A stretch of DNA of 64,000 bases, from assembly GCA_016125075.1 (NCBI GenBank), contig WGMO01000018.1, positions 5,001 to 69,000 of the forward strand. Reading direction: 5' to 3'. Below are positions 9,578 through 18,589 of the stretch, one piece after another. The notes under the pieces were generated by a model. The model worked only from the letters and a program-made list of their open reading frames with translations. It was not told where the DNA came from and did no database searches. The position numbers and the translations under genes were made by a program. Origin of the DNA: Terrimonas sp. GTDB taxonomy: Bacteria > Bacteroidota > Bacteroidia > Chitinophagales > Chitinophagaceae. Position 1 is the first letter of the stretch. Every line of letters begins with the position of its first letter.

Positions 9578-10591
9578 TTATTTGCTGATCAGGGTGGCAA
9601 AATGATGCACGGTTCTGACGAGCTGGCTCACATAACTCATCTCGTTATCATACCAGCTTACGGTCCTGACCAGTTGCGTATCCCCTACTGTTTGTACCCG
9701 GGTCTGCGTAGCATCAAAGAGGGAACCGAAGTGGATACCGATGATATCACTGCTCACGATCTCATCTTCGGTATAACCGAAACTTTCGTTGCTGGCCGCC
9801 TTCATCGCCGCATTCACTTCGTCCACGGTCACTTTCTTTCCCAGCATGCAGGTCAGTTCGGTCAGGGACCCGGTCAGGGTGGGTACTCTTTGTGCTGAAC
9901 CATCCAGTTTTCCTTTCAGGCTGGGTAAAACCAGTCCAATCGCTTTTGCCGCACCGGTGCTGTTGGGCACGATATTCTGGGCGGCAGCACGTGCACGGCG
10001 AAGGTCACCTTTTGCATGCGGGGCATCCTGTGTATTCTGGTCATTGGTATAAGCATGTACCGTTGTCATCAGACCATTCACGATACCATATTTTTCTTCC
10101 AGCACCTGGGCCATTGGCGCCAGGCAGTTGGTGGTGCAGGAAGCGCAGCTGATCACGGTCTCGCTGCCATCAAGAATCTTATGGTTCACATTGAAAACAA
10201 TGGTTTTCAGGTCACCCGTAGCCGGGGCGGAGATCACGACTCTTTTAGCGCCGGCAGTAAGGTGGGCGGATGCTTTATCCTTGTCGGCAAAGAAACCGGT
10301 ACATTCCAGCACCACATCCACATCATGGTCTTTCCAGGGAATTTCGGCCGGGTTACGTTGGGCATAAATCTTTATATCATCACCATTCACCACGATAGAA
10401 TTTTCCGTAGCCTTTACATCCTCATTAAAGCGGCCCTGGGCGCTGTCGTACTTAAGCAGGTGGGCTAAAACCTTGGGACTGGTAAGATCATTGATCGCCA
10501 CAACATCAATGCCTTTCATATTATATATCTGGCGGTAAACGAGGCGGCCGATCCGTCCGAAACCATTAATGGCAACTTTAACTGTACTCAT
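9578..10591 (-). CDS. gap: Type I glyceraldehyde-3-phosphate dehydrogenase
   Basis: Oxidises and phosphorylates glyceraldehyde-3-phosphate to 1,3-bisphosphoglycerate with NAD+. The 337-aa product begins [16 protein letters not shown] at ATG 10591; an upstream in-frame extension of 15 codons crosses the promoter and is not part of the gene. The Rossmann motif NGFGRIGR is at 8-15. D35 (AIND) suggests NAD preference. The active-site motif SCTTNC has the catalytic C152. It is followed by its own terminator and then pgk. Confidence 0.97.
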   Translation of the reverse strand: MSTVKVAINGFGRIGRLVYRQIYNMKGIDVVAINDLTSPKVLAHLLKYDSAQGRFNEDVKATENSIVVNGDDIKIYAQRNPAEIPWKDHDVDVVLECTGFFADKDKASAHLTAGAKRVVISAPATGDLKTIVFNVNHKILDGSETVISCASCTTNCLAPMAQVLEEKYGIVNGLMTTVHAYTNDQNTQDAPHAKGDLRRARAAAQNIVPNSTGAAKAIGLVLPSLKGKLDGSAQRVPTLTGSLTELTCMLGKKVTVDEVNAAMKAASNESFGYTEDEIVSSDIIGIHFGSLFDATQTRVQTVGDTQLVRTVSWYDNEMSYVSQLVRTVHHFATLISK

Positions 10592-10633
10592 GGTTACTGA
10601 TTGAATTTTATTTAGAAGATTAAAATTGAGGTG

Positions 10634-10641
10634 CAAATGTA
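10634..10641 (-). promoter_or_regulatory. Candidate -7 box for gap
   Basis: The minus strand reads TACATTTG (fits TAnnTTTG), giving a leader of about 35 nt before ATG 10591. No clear -33 TTTG is present. Confidence 0.5.
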
Positions 10642-10854
10642 TGAAAACTAAAGCGAGTTTAAGGAATTAGCCGGTTACGATAAGGGCAAATTTTGGGGCT
10701 TAGGCGGACAAATGTTTGTTCTAAGTGCCTGAAAGGCAGGATAGGGGGATGGAATACGGGCAATTGCAGAGAGGCAGGGCGGAAAATACAAAACACAAAT
10801 TCCAAGTTTCAATTCGCATACCCAATAAGCCAGACTGAGCAGAATAACTGTACA

Positions 10855-11454
10855 TCTCTGTGTCTCTGTGCCTCTGTGGTTTTACTTTTTTTCCGAAAAA
10901 TAATTTGTGGCTGTCTCAATTTAGTTTTTTTCACCACAAAGACACAGAGGCACAGAGAGGAAAATACAATTATCAAACCCCAAATCTCGAAAAGTTTGAC
11001 CATACCGGATAACTGTTCATCTCCGTGTCTCTGTGTCTCTGTGGTGATACTTTCTTTCCGAGAAATAATTCATGTCTGACTTAATTTTGTTTTTTCACCA
11101 CAGAGGCACGGAGGCACAGAGAGGAAAACACAATTATCAAACCCCAAATCTCGAAAAATTTTGACCATACCGGATAACTGTTCATCTCCGTGTCTCTGTG
11201 CCGCTGTGGTTTTACTTTTTTTCGAGAAATAATTTGCGGCTGTTTGAATTTAGATTTTTTCACCACAGAGACACGGAGGCACAGAGAGGAAAATACAATT
11301 ATCAAACCCCAAATCTCGAAAAATTTTGACCATACCGGATAACTGTTCATCTTCGTGTCTCTGTGCCTCTGTGGTTTTACTTTTTTTTCGAAAAATAATT
11401 TGTGGCTGTCTCAATTTAGTTTTTTTCACCACAAAGACACAGAGGCACAGAGAC
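10855..11454. repeat. Repeat array A: four tandem copies of a ~165-bp unit containing a ~105-bp palindromic element
   Basis: Four palindromic elements lie at 10855-10960, 11021-11124, 11186-11289 and 11351-11454, with a constant period of 165-166 bp. Each has a left arm of the type CTCTGTGTCTCTGTGCC.CTGTGGT and a right arm ACCACAGAGACACGGAGGCA that are inverted copies, around a ~50-nt AT-rich loop (TTTTAC, then CCGA.AAATAATT, then TTTTTCACC). The ~60-nt spacers between copies are also conserved. The apparent reading frames inside (rich in CLCVSVV or TQRHR) come from the repeat itself and are not called as genes. The flanking 10642-10854 holds nothing but a diverged spacer copy next to the array. 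Confidence 0.9.
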
Positions 11455-11487
11455 GTAAAAATTTAATTTTTGTTATTTGCTATTTTC

Positions 11488-12933
11488 TCACCAAAGCGGC
11501 TTGCCCTGGTAAAAATCAAGGATCCGGATCCTTAACACATAATCATATTTGGCATTGATGAGGTTGATATTGGCCCGGTCGAGGTTGGTCTTTGCCGTCA
11601 GGTAATCGATCGTATTCCCCACCCCTTCATTGAAACGGATCTCGGCAGCCCGGAAAGATTCCTGGTATGCGGTGACTTGCTCCAGCAGGGTCTTGTAACT
11701 TTGAAAGGCCGTGGTCATGTTCAGGTAGGCCTGCTCGATAGATTGCTGCAACTGGATCTTCGTGGTTTTGGCTGCGATATCTGTGCTCTCCAGCCGGATC
11801 CTCGCCATTTTGACCCTGTTTCTCGCCGACCCGGCATTAAAGATCGGGATCCGGAGGTTCAGGCTCACCGAGGTGAAAAGGTTATTATCCAGTTGGCTGC
11901 CATATTTTATTTTCTGGTAATTATAATTGTTCTGTTTCCTGATCACAGGAACGGAATTCCCATTCACCACCACATAATCATCAGATGTAACATCCGTGCT
12001 GTTCAGGAACAGCGCCTTAGTTGCCGCGCTGGAATAATTAGAACTCAGGTTCCCGTTCAGGCTCAGTGTGGGGAACAACTGGCCCTGAAACACTTTCACC
12101 GCTTTTTCGGCACTTTCTTTTCGCAGGTCGACCGATCTTGCCAGCGCAAATTTTTCGAGTGCGGTCGCATAGATCTTATCCGGTGTGTCCGGGTAGCTGG
12201 CGGCAAAAGAACTGGTTTCAATATTTTCAAAACTGCGGTCACTGCCATAAGGCAGGTTCATCAGCTGAAAGAGATAGATCTTCGAAGATTCCCAGGCTTT
12301 TTCTGCATTCAGGTAGGCCAGCCGGTCACCGGCAAACTGCCCCCTGAGATCGGATAACTGCGAAGGAGGAATGGCCCCGTCGCGGTTCAATAATTCCAGG
12401 CGTTCGACCTGCTTTTTCGAAAGTTCGACCTGCTCAGCAGCCTGCGCCACCAGGTCCCGGTTGCTTAAGACCTGCAGGTAGGCCAGTATAACGTTAATGG
12501 TCAGGTTATCTTTTATTTGCTGTCCGTCCATTTTAGAGGCTTCATAGGCCAGGGAATTCTGCTTTATGCCATTCTGGATGGAAAACCCGTTGAACAGGAT
12601 GACCCCGCTGTTGATGCTATAGGCCGCCGAACTGTAATTCTGGTTGATATACCCGTTAGTGAAAGGGTCAATGCTCCGGCCCGTATTAAGCTGGTGGTTC
12701 AATATCCCGTTGAGGTCGGGAAGCATATTCAGTTTTGATTGTTTCCAGTTCAGCCGGTCTTCCTGTACCTGCAGATCTCCTTGCCGCACATCCCTGTTAT
12801 TGGCTATGGCTGTCTCTATACATTGTCGCAGGGAAAGGGTTCCTGCCGGCAAATCCTGGGCATAGCTGCCCCATCCAGCTAACAGAAACAATATCACCAT
12901 GAGCGGCACCCTTCTTTTTTTCATATCAGTCAT
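11488..12933 (-). CDS. TolC-like outer membrane efflux protein
   Basis: This 481-aa outer-membrane channel belongs to the OEP/TolC family and would form the exit duct of a tripartite exporter. It has a signal peptide (MKKRRVPLMVILFLLAGWGSYAQ) followed by the two helical OEP repeats, with typical features LSLRQCIETAIANNRDV near the N-terminus and FNEGVGNTIDYLTAKTNL near the C-terminus. The ATG at 12933 is chosen, 19 nt after the stop of the upstream ATPase; a longer frame would overlap that gene. It is the last gene of the long leftward ABC operon. Repeat array A begins 33 nt beyond its stop. Confidence 0.9.
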   Translation of the reverse strand: MTDMKKRRVPLMVILFLLAGWGSYAQDLPAGTLSLRQCIETAIANNRDVRQGDLQVQEDRLNWKQSKLNMLPDLNGILNHQLNTGRSIDPFTNGYINQNYSSAAYSINSGVILFNGFSIQNGIKQNSLAYEASKMDGQQIKDNLTINVILAYLQVLSNRDLVAQAAEQVELSKKQVERLELLNRDGAIPPSQLSDLRGQFAGDRLAYLNAEKAWESSKIYLFQLMNLPYGSDRSFENIETSSFAASYPDTPDKIYATALEKFALARSVDLRKESAEKAVKVFQGQLFPTLSLNGNLSSNYSSAATKALFLNSTDVTSDDYVVVNGNSVPVIRKQNNYNYQKIKYGSQLDNNLFTSVSLNLRIPIFNAGSARNRVKMARIRLESTDIAAKTTKIQLQQSIEQAYLNMTTAFQSYKTLLEQVTAYQESFRAAEIRFNEGVGNTIDYLTAKTNLDRANINLINAKYDYVLRIRILDFYQGKPLW

Positions 12934-12952
12934 TTTAATGTTCTTCTTTCTT

Positions 12953-13615
12953 TTATTCGATCCTCCCGTCCAGCAGGTTGATGATCCGCTGTCCATGGGA
13001 AGCATTTTTTTCTGAATGTGTCACCTGGATGATCGTCACTCCTTCCTTATTCAATTGGCGGAAGAGGTTCATGATCTCTTCTCCCTGGCTGGAGTTGAGG
13101 TTACCCGTAGGTTCATCGGCCAGCAATAATTTGGGTTTACCAATCAGGGCCCTGGCAATACCCACCAGCTGTTGCTGGCCTCCTGACAACTGGGTGGGAA
13201 AAAGGTCTTTCTTGCCAACGATATTGAAACGGTCCAGCATATCGGCCACCAGCGCTTTTCTTTCTGCCTTCTTGATGCCCTGGTAGATCAGGGGTGTTTC
13301 AATGTTTTCATAAACGGTGAGTTCATCAATAAGATGATAAGCCTGGAACACAAAACCGATATACTGTTTATACAGGGCGGCCCTTTGTTTTTCTTTCAAC
13401 TGGTGTACCGGTTCCTCCAGGAACAGGAATTCGCCTTCATCAAATTCATCCAGCATCCCGATCACATTCAGCAGGGTCGATTTGCCGGAGCCCGAAGGCC
13501 CCATGATGCTGATGAACCCGCCTTCTTCCACCGTAAGATTGATATCCCTGAGCAGGAAGGTCCTGGCTCCGCCGGTCTGCACCCATTTAAAAATTCCTTT
13601 CAGGTTGAGCAACAT
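12953..13615 (-). CDS. ABC transporter ATP-binding protein, MacB/LolD type (second ATPase of the operon)
   Basis: This 220-aa nucleotide-binding protein powers an FtsX-type permease. Walker A GPSGSGKST is at 39-47, the signature LSGGQQQ at 144-150, Walker B LLLADEPT at 164-171 and the switch His at 201. Two positions differ from the usual consensus: the residue after LSGGQQQ is Leu where Arg is normal, and the D-loop reads GNLNSS instead of GNLDSS. The other ATPase in this operon (23431-24123) has the consensus at both places. It lies 10 nt after the fourth permease and 19 nt before the TolC-like gene. Cytoplasmic face of the inner membrane. Confidence 0.92.
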   Translation of the reverse strand: MLLNLKGIFKWVQTGGARTFLLRDINLTVEEGGFISIMGPSGSGKSTLLNVIGMLDEFDEGEFLFLEEPVHQLKEKQRAALYKQYIGFVFQAYHLIDELTVYENIETPLIYQGIKKAERKALVADMLDRFNIVGKKDLFPTQLSGGQQQLVGIARALIGKPKLLLADEPTGNLNSSQGEEIMNLFRQLNKEGVTIIQVTHSEKNASHGQRIINLLDGRIE

Positions 13616-13625
13616 ATTTTATTAT

Positions 13626-16094
13626 TTATTCTGTTCTTAAACTTTTTACCGGGTTGGCCCGCGCAGCTTGAATGGTCCGAAGGCTTAATATCAGGATGGC
13701 CAGTACAAACATCCCCAGTCCGCATACAGCAAAGACCCACCAGCCGATTGATGTCCTGTACACAAAATTGTCCAGCCATTTATGCATGGCCATCCAGGCC
13801 AGCGGTGTGGCAATGACAAAGGCCACCAGTACCAGTATAACAAGGTCCTTCGTTAAGATGGAAACGATTTGTGCCACCGAAGCGCCCAATACTTTCCGGA
13901 TGCCGATCTCTTTGACCCGGTTATTGGTGGTGAAGATCACGAGCCCCAGCAAGCCCAGGCAGCTGATAAAAATACTCAGGCCTGCAGCCCAGTTCAGCAA
14001 CCTGGAAATATCCTGCTCCTTTTTATAAAAAGCGGCGATTGTATCATCAAAAAATTCATATTGGAAATCATCTTCCGGGTAAAGCGCTTTGAAATCCTTT
14101 TCAATGGCATGAATCGTTTCTTTCCATTGCCCTGTAGCAACCTGACGCGGCGAAAGTGACAGGTGCATCATATAGCTGCTGTTATCGGCACTTGAATACG
14201 CCAGGGGTTTTATCGGCTCATGGGTCGACTTGGTATGAAAGTCGGCCAGCAATCCCACGATCGGGATCCGGGCCTTTCCCCGCGTAACCATTTGCCCCAG
14301 GGCTTTTTCCGGGTCGGTCCATCCCACTGCGCTGGCGAAGGTCTGGTTGACGAGGTATTCTTTCAAGGTGTCGCTTTTGGAAGGGTATCTTCCTGCCAGC
14401 AATTTCATTTGATAGATATCGAAATAATCAGGGTCCGCATTCAGGACCTCCACCATCAGTTCCACTTCCTTCTTCCCATTATCCACTTTCATCGACGTGG
14501 AAGAAGTTGAATTATGTGCCGGTGCCGCACCCCCAAGACTAAGCTTTTCAATACCCGGCAGGTTTTTCAAACGATCAAACAGGGTGAACCGCCTGTTATC
14601 GACTTCCCTGGAATAATTATTATGCGGGGTACGGAAATACAGGATGGCTTCCTTTTTATAACCCAGGTCCCGGTTCAGCGAATAATGGATCTGCTCACTG
14701 ACCACCAGGGTGGCCACGACCAGGAACTGGGCAATCACAAACTGCGTTACGGTCAGCGATTTCCTTAACCAGGTTTTCCGGTTCTGTCCCCCACCGGACT
14801 GCTGATTATCTTTTAAAACATTGACCGGCTTAAAGGCAGTGAGCACCCAGGCCGGATAAAAACCAGAGAGCAGGGTCATCAGCAGGACCAATAGCAGCAG
14901 GAAGATCCAGACATGCAGCTGGTTGATCGACGCAAAACTGATTTCGGGGGGGATAAAATCCTTGAATATGTTCAATAACCAGGGGGTGATCGCGATCGAT
15001 AAGACAGTAGCCATTACAGTTAGTAGTAGGGTCACGGTTAAAAACTGCCCGATGATCTGCCGCTTACCGCTTCCTAATGTTTTGCGGATACCGATCTCCC
15101 TGGCTCTTTGTGCCGACTGGGCCGTGGTAAGGTTGATAAAATTGATACAGCCCAGTAATAATAGGAATGCAGCCACGGCCAGCAACCCATAGAGGGTGGG
15201 CCGATGCGCCTGTCGCTGGTTAAAAGTGTCATAATCCGGGTTGAAATGTATATCGGCCAGCGCCTGGAGATGGTTACCCGTATCATCTTTGTCGCCTTTA
15301 TCCGGCGGATTGTATTTGAGACGAAGCCCGGCAAACTGGGTATTAATTGTGGCGGGGTCTATCCCTTTTTTGAGTTTGACAAACATCTGCGAACTGGAAC
15401 TGATATTTCCCCATTCATCGCCGCCATACTGCCTGACCAGCCCGGTGGTCATGATGGTGGGCAGGGAGATGAATTCACGAAAACGGAAATCGGTGGCTTT
15501 CTCCCGGGGGAATTTTACAATGCCCGCCACAGTTGTTTTGATACTGTCATTATAGATGACCTGCCGGCCCATCATATCCTTATAGGGCATGTCGCCAAAA
15601 TAGAGCCGTGCCCTTTCTTCAGTAAGCACGACCCGGAAAGGTTCATGCATGGCGATCTCAGCGGAACCCGTTACCCAGTCATATTGGAATATCGAAAAAT
15701 AATCAGCATCGGTATAGATGATATCAGTTTGTTTCCGGTATTGGGCCGGCACCCCGTTTCCGGGAGCCGGTATCGTTATCTCCGGTTCATAAGCCGTCAC
15801 AAATTGCGTGACCGTCTCAATACCCGTGAGGTCTGACCGAACGGCCTTTGGCATGGGCATGGGGACACCTGAATTCCTGAATTTCACTTCACCGGGAAAT
15901 GTGATATCGGAAACAACACGATAAATACGGTCTTCATCTTTCCTGAATTTTTCAAAGCTGAATTCAAAGGAGACGATCAGGTAGATCACCAGGGCGCTGC
16001 TGATACCAATGGCAAGCCCGGCAATATTGATCATTGAAAAGACCCTATTGCGTTTAAAATTCCGGAAGGCGACAAATAAATTATTCTTTATCAT
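13626..16094 (-). CDS. FtsX/MacB-type ABC permease (fourth in the operon)
   Basis: This is an 822-aa inner-membrane permease with two MacB_PCD-FtsX modules in tandem. It starts MIKNNLFVAFRNFKRNRVF with the first transmembrane helix at about 20-42; periplasmic domains lie at about 45-285 and 480-690. The FtsX signature REIGIRKTLGS is near residue 330 and KEIGIRKVLGAS near 727, each within a group of transmembrane helices. The frame extends 10 codons upstream, but ATG 16094 removes overlap with the preceding gene (stop at 16105). It ends AANPVKSLRTE-like, as its paralogues do. It follows the third permease by 10 nt and precedes an ATPase gene by 10 nt. Substrate unknown. Confidence 0.9.
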   Translation of the reverse strand: MIKNNLFVAFRNFKRNRVFSMINIAGLAIGISSALVIYLIVSFEFSFEKFRKDEDRIYRVVSDITFPGEVKFRNSGVPMPMPKAVRSDLTGIETVTQFVTAYEPEITIPAPGNGVPAQYRKQTDIIYTDADYFSIFQYDWVTGSAEIAMHEPFRVVLTEERARLYFGDMPYKDMMGRQVIYNDSIKTTVAGIVKFPREKATDFRFREFISLPTIMTTGLVRQYGGDEWGNISSSSQMFVKLKKGIDPATINTQFAGLRLKYNPPDKGDKDDTGNHLQALADIHFNPDYDTFNQRQAHRPTLYGLLAVAAFLLLLGCINFINLTTAQSAQRAREIGIRKTLGSGKRQIIGQFLTVTLLLTVMATVLSIAITPWLLNIFKDFIPPEISFASINQLHVWIFLLLLVLLMTLLSGFYPAWVLTAFKPVNVLKDNQQSGGGQNRKTWLRKSLTVTQFVIAQFLVVATLVVSEQIHYSLNRDLGYKKEAILYFRTPHNNYSREVDNRRFTLFDRLKNLPGIEKLSLGGAAPAHNSTSSTSMKVDNGKKEVELMVEVLNADPDYFDIYQMKLLAGRYPSKSDTLKEYLVNQTFASAVGWTDPEKALGQMVTRGKARIPIVGLLADFHTKSTHEPIKPLAYSSADNSSYMMHLSLSPRQVATGQWKETIHAIEKDFKALYPEDDFQYEFFDDTIAAFYKKEQDISRLLNWAAGLSIFISCLGLLGLVIFTTNNRVKEIGIRKVLGASVAQIVSILTKDLVILVLVAFVIATPLAWMAMHKWLDNFVYRTSIGWWVFAVCGLGMFVLAILILSLRTIQAARANPVKSLRTE

Positions 16095-16104
16095 GGATAT
16101 CCTG

Positions 16105-18540
16105 TCATTCTGTTCGTAAAGCATTTACCGGGTTGGCGATGGCAGCCCTGATGGCCTGGTAGCTCACCGTCAACAGGGCGATCGCTACCGCCGTAAAGGC
16201 GGCGATCACAAAGACCCATACACTGATTCCGACCCGGTATTCAAAATCAAGCAGCCATTTATGCATGGCCCACCAGGCTACCGGGAATGCGATCACAGAA
16301 GCGATGATCACCAGCACCAGGAAATCTTTGGACAGCATCAGGACCACATTGCTCACAGATGCTCCCAGCACTTTGCGGATGCCGATCTCCTTATTACGTT
16401 GTTCCGCCATATAGGTGATGAGCCCTAATAACCCAAGACAGGCGATCAGGATGGCCAGTACGGAAAAGCTCATAGCCAGGGTGCCGGCCCGCTGTTCGCT
16501 GCGGTACATATCATTAAAGGAATCGCTCATGAAACGGTAACTGAAAGGCATACCCGGCGCCATGGCCTTCCATTTGCCTTCCACCTTTGCGATCAGGCTT
16601 TTGATATTGGATGGCGACACCTTGAAAGATACCAGGCCCGTACTCCTGCCCAACCGCATGCAAAGCGGTCCGAGTTTCTGCCGCAGGGATTCAAAATGGA
16701 AATCCTTAATCACACCGATGACCCTTAGGGGGACCAGGGTATTCCCGTCATTGACCGGCGCATAGATGAATTTTCCTACGGCATGCTCATACCCCAGTAA
16801 TTTGGCCGTAGTTGCTGTGATTAGTATGGCGCTCGAATCCGATCCATATTCTTTTGAGAAATTTCTTCCCTCTGCCATTTCCATGCCCATCGTCTTTATA
16901 TAATCATCATCCACGAACCAGGTCTGCATATCAATTCCGTTCTTCACATCCATCACGGCCTCTTTCGAATAGGTATTATCGCTGCGGGAAGAATTGCTTA
17001 CGGGCAGGTAAGAAGAAATCGTACCACTGGTCACCCCCGGCAGGGACAGCACTTCTGTTTTGAAAGCATCAATATTCTTATTGAGCGCATAGGCCCTGTC
17101 AATGATCAGCACCTGGTCCTTGTTAAAACCGATCTTCTTGTTCCGGATATATTGAAGTTGGCTGTACACGATGATGGTACCGATGATCAGTACAATAGAT
17201 GTCGCAAACTGGAATACCACCAATACGTTCCGCAGGTTACTTTTCTTAAACCCGGTATTTGCATTTCCTTTTAACACCACGATCGGCTTAAAGCCAGACA
17301 GGAACAAGGCCGGGTAGCTCCCCGCCAATATGCCTACCACAAAGGGCAGGAGCAGCAGGAAGGGCAGTAAATGCAGGGCCAGCAAACTTTTTAAGGAAAG
17401 TGATTTGGCTGCTATATCGTTAAAGATCGGCAATACCAGGTAAGCGATCAGGAGGGAAAAAAGCAGGGCGATAAAAGCTGTCAGGGTCGACTCGATCAGG
17501 AACTGCACGATCAGGGTCTTTCTTTCGGTGCCCAGTACTTTGCGGATCCCCACTTCCCGGGCACGCCTTGCACTCCGGGCCGTGCTGAGATTCATGAAAT
17601 TGATACAGGCCAATACGAGAATAAAGAGGGCCACCGCCGAAAAAATATAAATATACTGGATATTCCCAGAGGGTGTGATCTCGTAAGAGTAATCGCTGTG
17701 CAGGTGGATATCGGTAAGCGGCATCAGCGAGTATCTGAGATAGTTACCTGCCTTTCTCAGCTCATCCATACTTTTCACTTCGATGAACTGTTGTGCATAG
17801 GGCAGTACATATTTATCGAGGTAGGTATCAAAGTTTTTTTCAAAGGCCTTGTAGTCGGTACCGGGTTTGAACAGGAGGTAGGTATGGAAGTTATGGCTGG
17901 TGAGCTGGCCCCACTGGTAATCCACATTCTTCATGGAGAACAGGAAATTGAAATTCATATGTGAATTATCCGGGATATCCCTGATCACTGCTGTGATCTT
18001 ATATGGTTTTTCCTGGTTATCTTCCTTCACAGTGATTTGCTTACCCAATACCTGTTGGGTGCCAAAATATTTCAGGGCCGCCGATTCTGTCAGTACAACC
18101 GAATTGGGTTCATTGAGGGCGGTACGGATGTCGCCTTCGATGGCCGGCAGCGAGAAGACGGTGAAAAAGGTAGAATCCACATGGGCTACATGTGTTTCAT
18201 CAATAAAATCATTGCCTTTTTTGATTAGCTTATCTCCATTGCTGGTATAGATACGGGTATATTCTTCTACCTGCGGATAATCTTTTTTCAGGAGCTCCCC
18301 CATCATATCGGATGTCTGGGTCATGTGCAGGTCGCCGCCACCAAAACGCAGATCGGAGTTGATCCGGTAGATGCGGTCAGCATTTTTGAAAAACCGGTCA
18401 TAGCTCAGTTCATCCTTTACATAGAGGGTGATCAATATACAGGTCGCGAGGCCGATGGCCAGGCCGATGATATTGATGGCGCTATACCCAAAATTTTTTT
18501 TCAGGTTACGGAAAGCCACTTTGAGGTAGTTCTGGATCAT
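16105..18540 (-). CDS. FtsX/MacB-type ABC permease (third in the operon)
   Basis: This is an 811-aa paralogue of the neighbouring permeases, built from two MacB_PCD-FtsX modules. The N-terminus is MIQNYLKVAFRNLKKNFGYS, with the first membrane helix at about 20-42. FtsX signatures are REVGIRKVLGT near residue 328 and KEIGIRKVLGAS near 717. The C-terminus NPVNALRTE is conserved in the set. It starts 49 nt after the second permease, the largest gap among the four, and ends 10 nt before the fourth. The four permeases are clearly homologous but differ along their periplasmic domains, which in MacB-type systems contact substrate and adaptor. Confidence 0.9.
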   Translation of the reverse strand: MIQNYLKVAFRNLKKNFGYSAINIIGLAIGLATCILITLYVKDELSYDRFFKNADRIYRINSDLRFGGGDLHMTQTSDMMGELLKKDYPQVEEYTRIYTSNGDKLIKKGNDFIDETHVAHVDSTFFTVFSLPAIEGDIRTALNEPNSVVLTESAALKYFGTQQVLGKQITVKEDNQEKPYKITAVIRDIPDNSHMNFNFLFSMKNVDYQWGQLTSHNFHTYLLFKPGTDYKAFEKNFDTYLDKYVLPYAQQFIEVKSMDELRKAGNYLRYSLMPLTDIHLHSDYSYEITPSGNIQYIYIFSAVALFILVLACINFMNLSTARSARRAREVGIRKVLGTERKTLIVQFLIESTLTAFIALLFSLLIAYLVLPIFNDIAAKSLSLKSLLALHLLPFLLLLPFVVGILAGSYPALFLSGFKPIVVLKGNANTGFKKSNLRNVLVVFQFATSIVLIIGTIIVYSQLQYIRNKKIGFNKDQVLIIDRAYALNKNIDAFKTEVLSLPGVTSGTISSYLPVSNSSRSDNTYSKEAVMDVKNGIDMQTWFVDDDYIKTMGMEMAEGRNFSKEYGSDSSAILITATTAKLLGYEHAVGKFIYAPVNDGNTLVPLRVIGVIKDFHFESLRQKLGPLCMRLGRSTGLVSFKVSPSNIKSLIAKVEGKWKAMAPGMPFSYRFMSDSFNDMYRSEQRAGTLAMSFSVLAILIACLGLLGLITYMAEQRNKEIGIRKVLGASVSNVVLMLSKDFLVLVIIASVIAFPVAWWAMHKWLLDFEYRVGISVWVFVIAAFTAVAIALLTVSYQAIRAAIANPVNALRTE

Positions 18541-18589
18541 AACTGTATTTTAAAATTTTTTAAATCGCACACCGCTATCATAATTACCC

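Noticed and set aside
10693-11432. Several apparent ORFs on both strands in repeat array A, rich in CLCVSVV and TQRHR
   Set aside because: They arise from the CTCTGTG/CACAGAG repeats and shift with repeat copy; they are not independent genes.
10855-11454. Possible CRISPR array because of regular spacing
   Set aside because: Repeats are palindromic ~105-bp elements with conserved spacers, not short repeats with unique spacers, and no cas genes are present.
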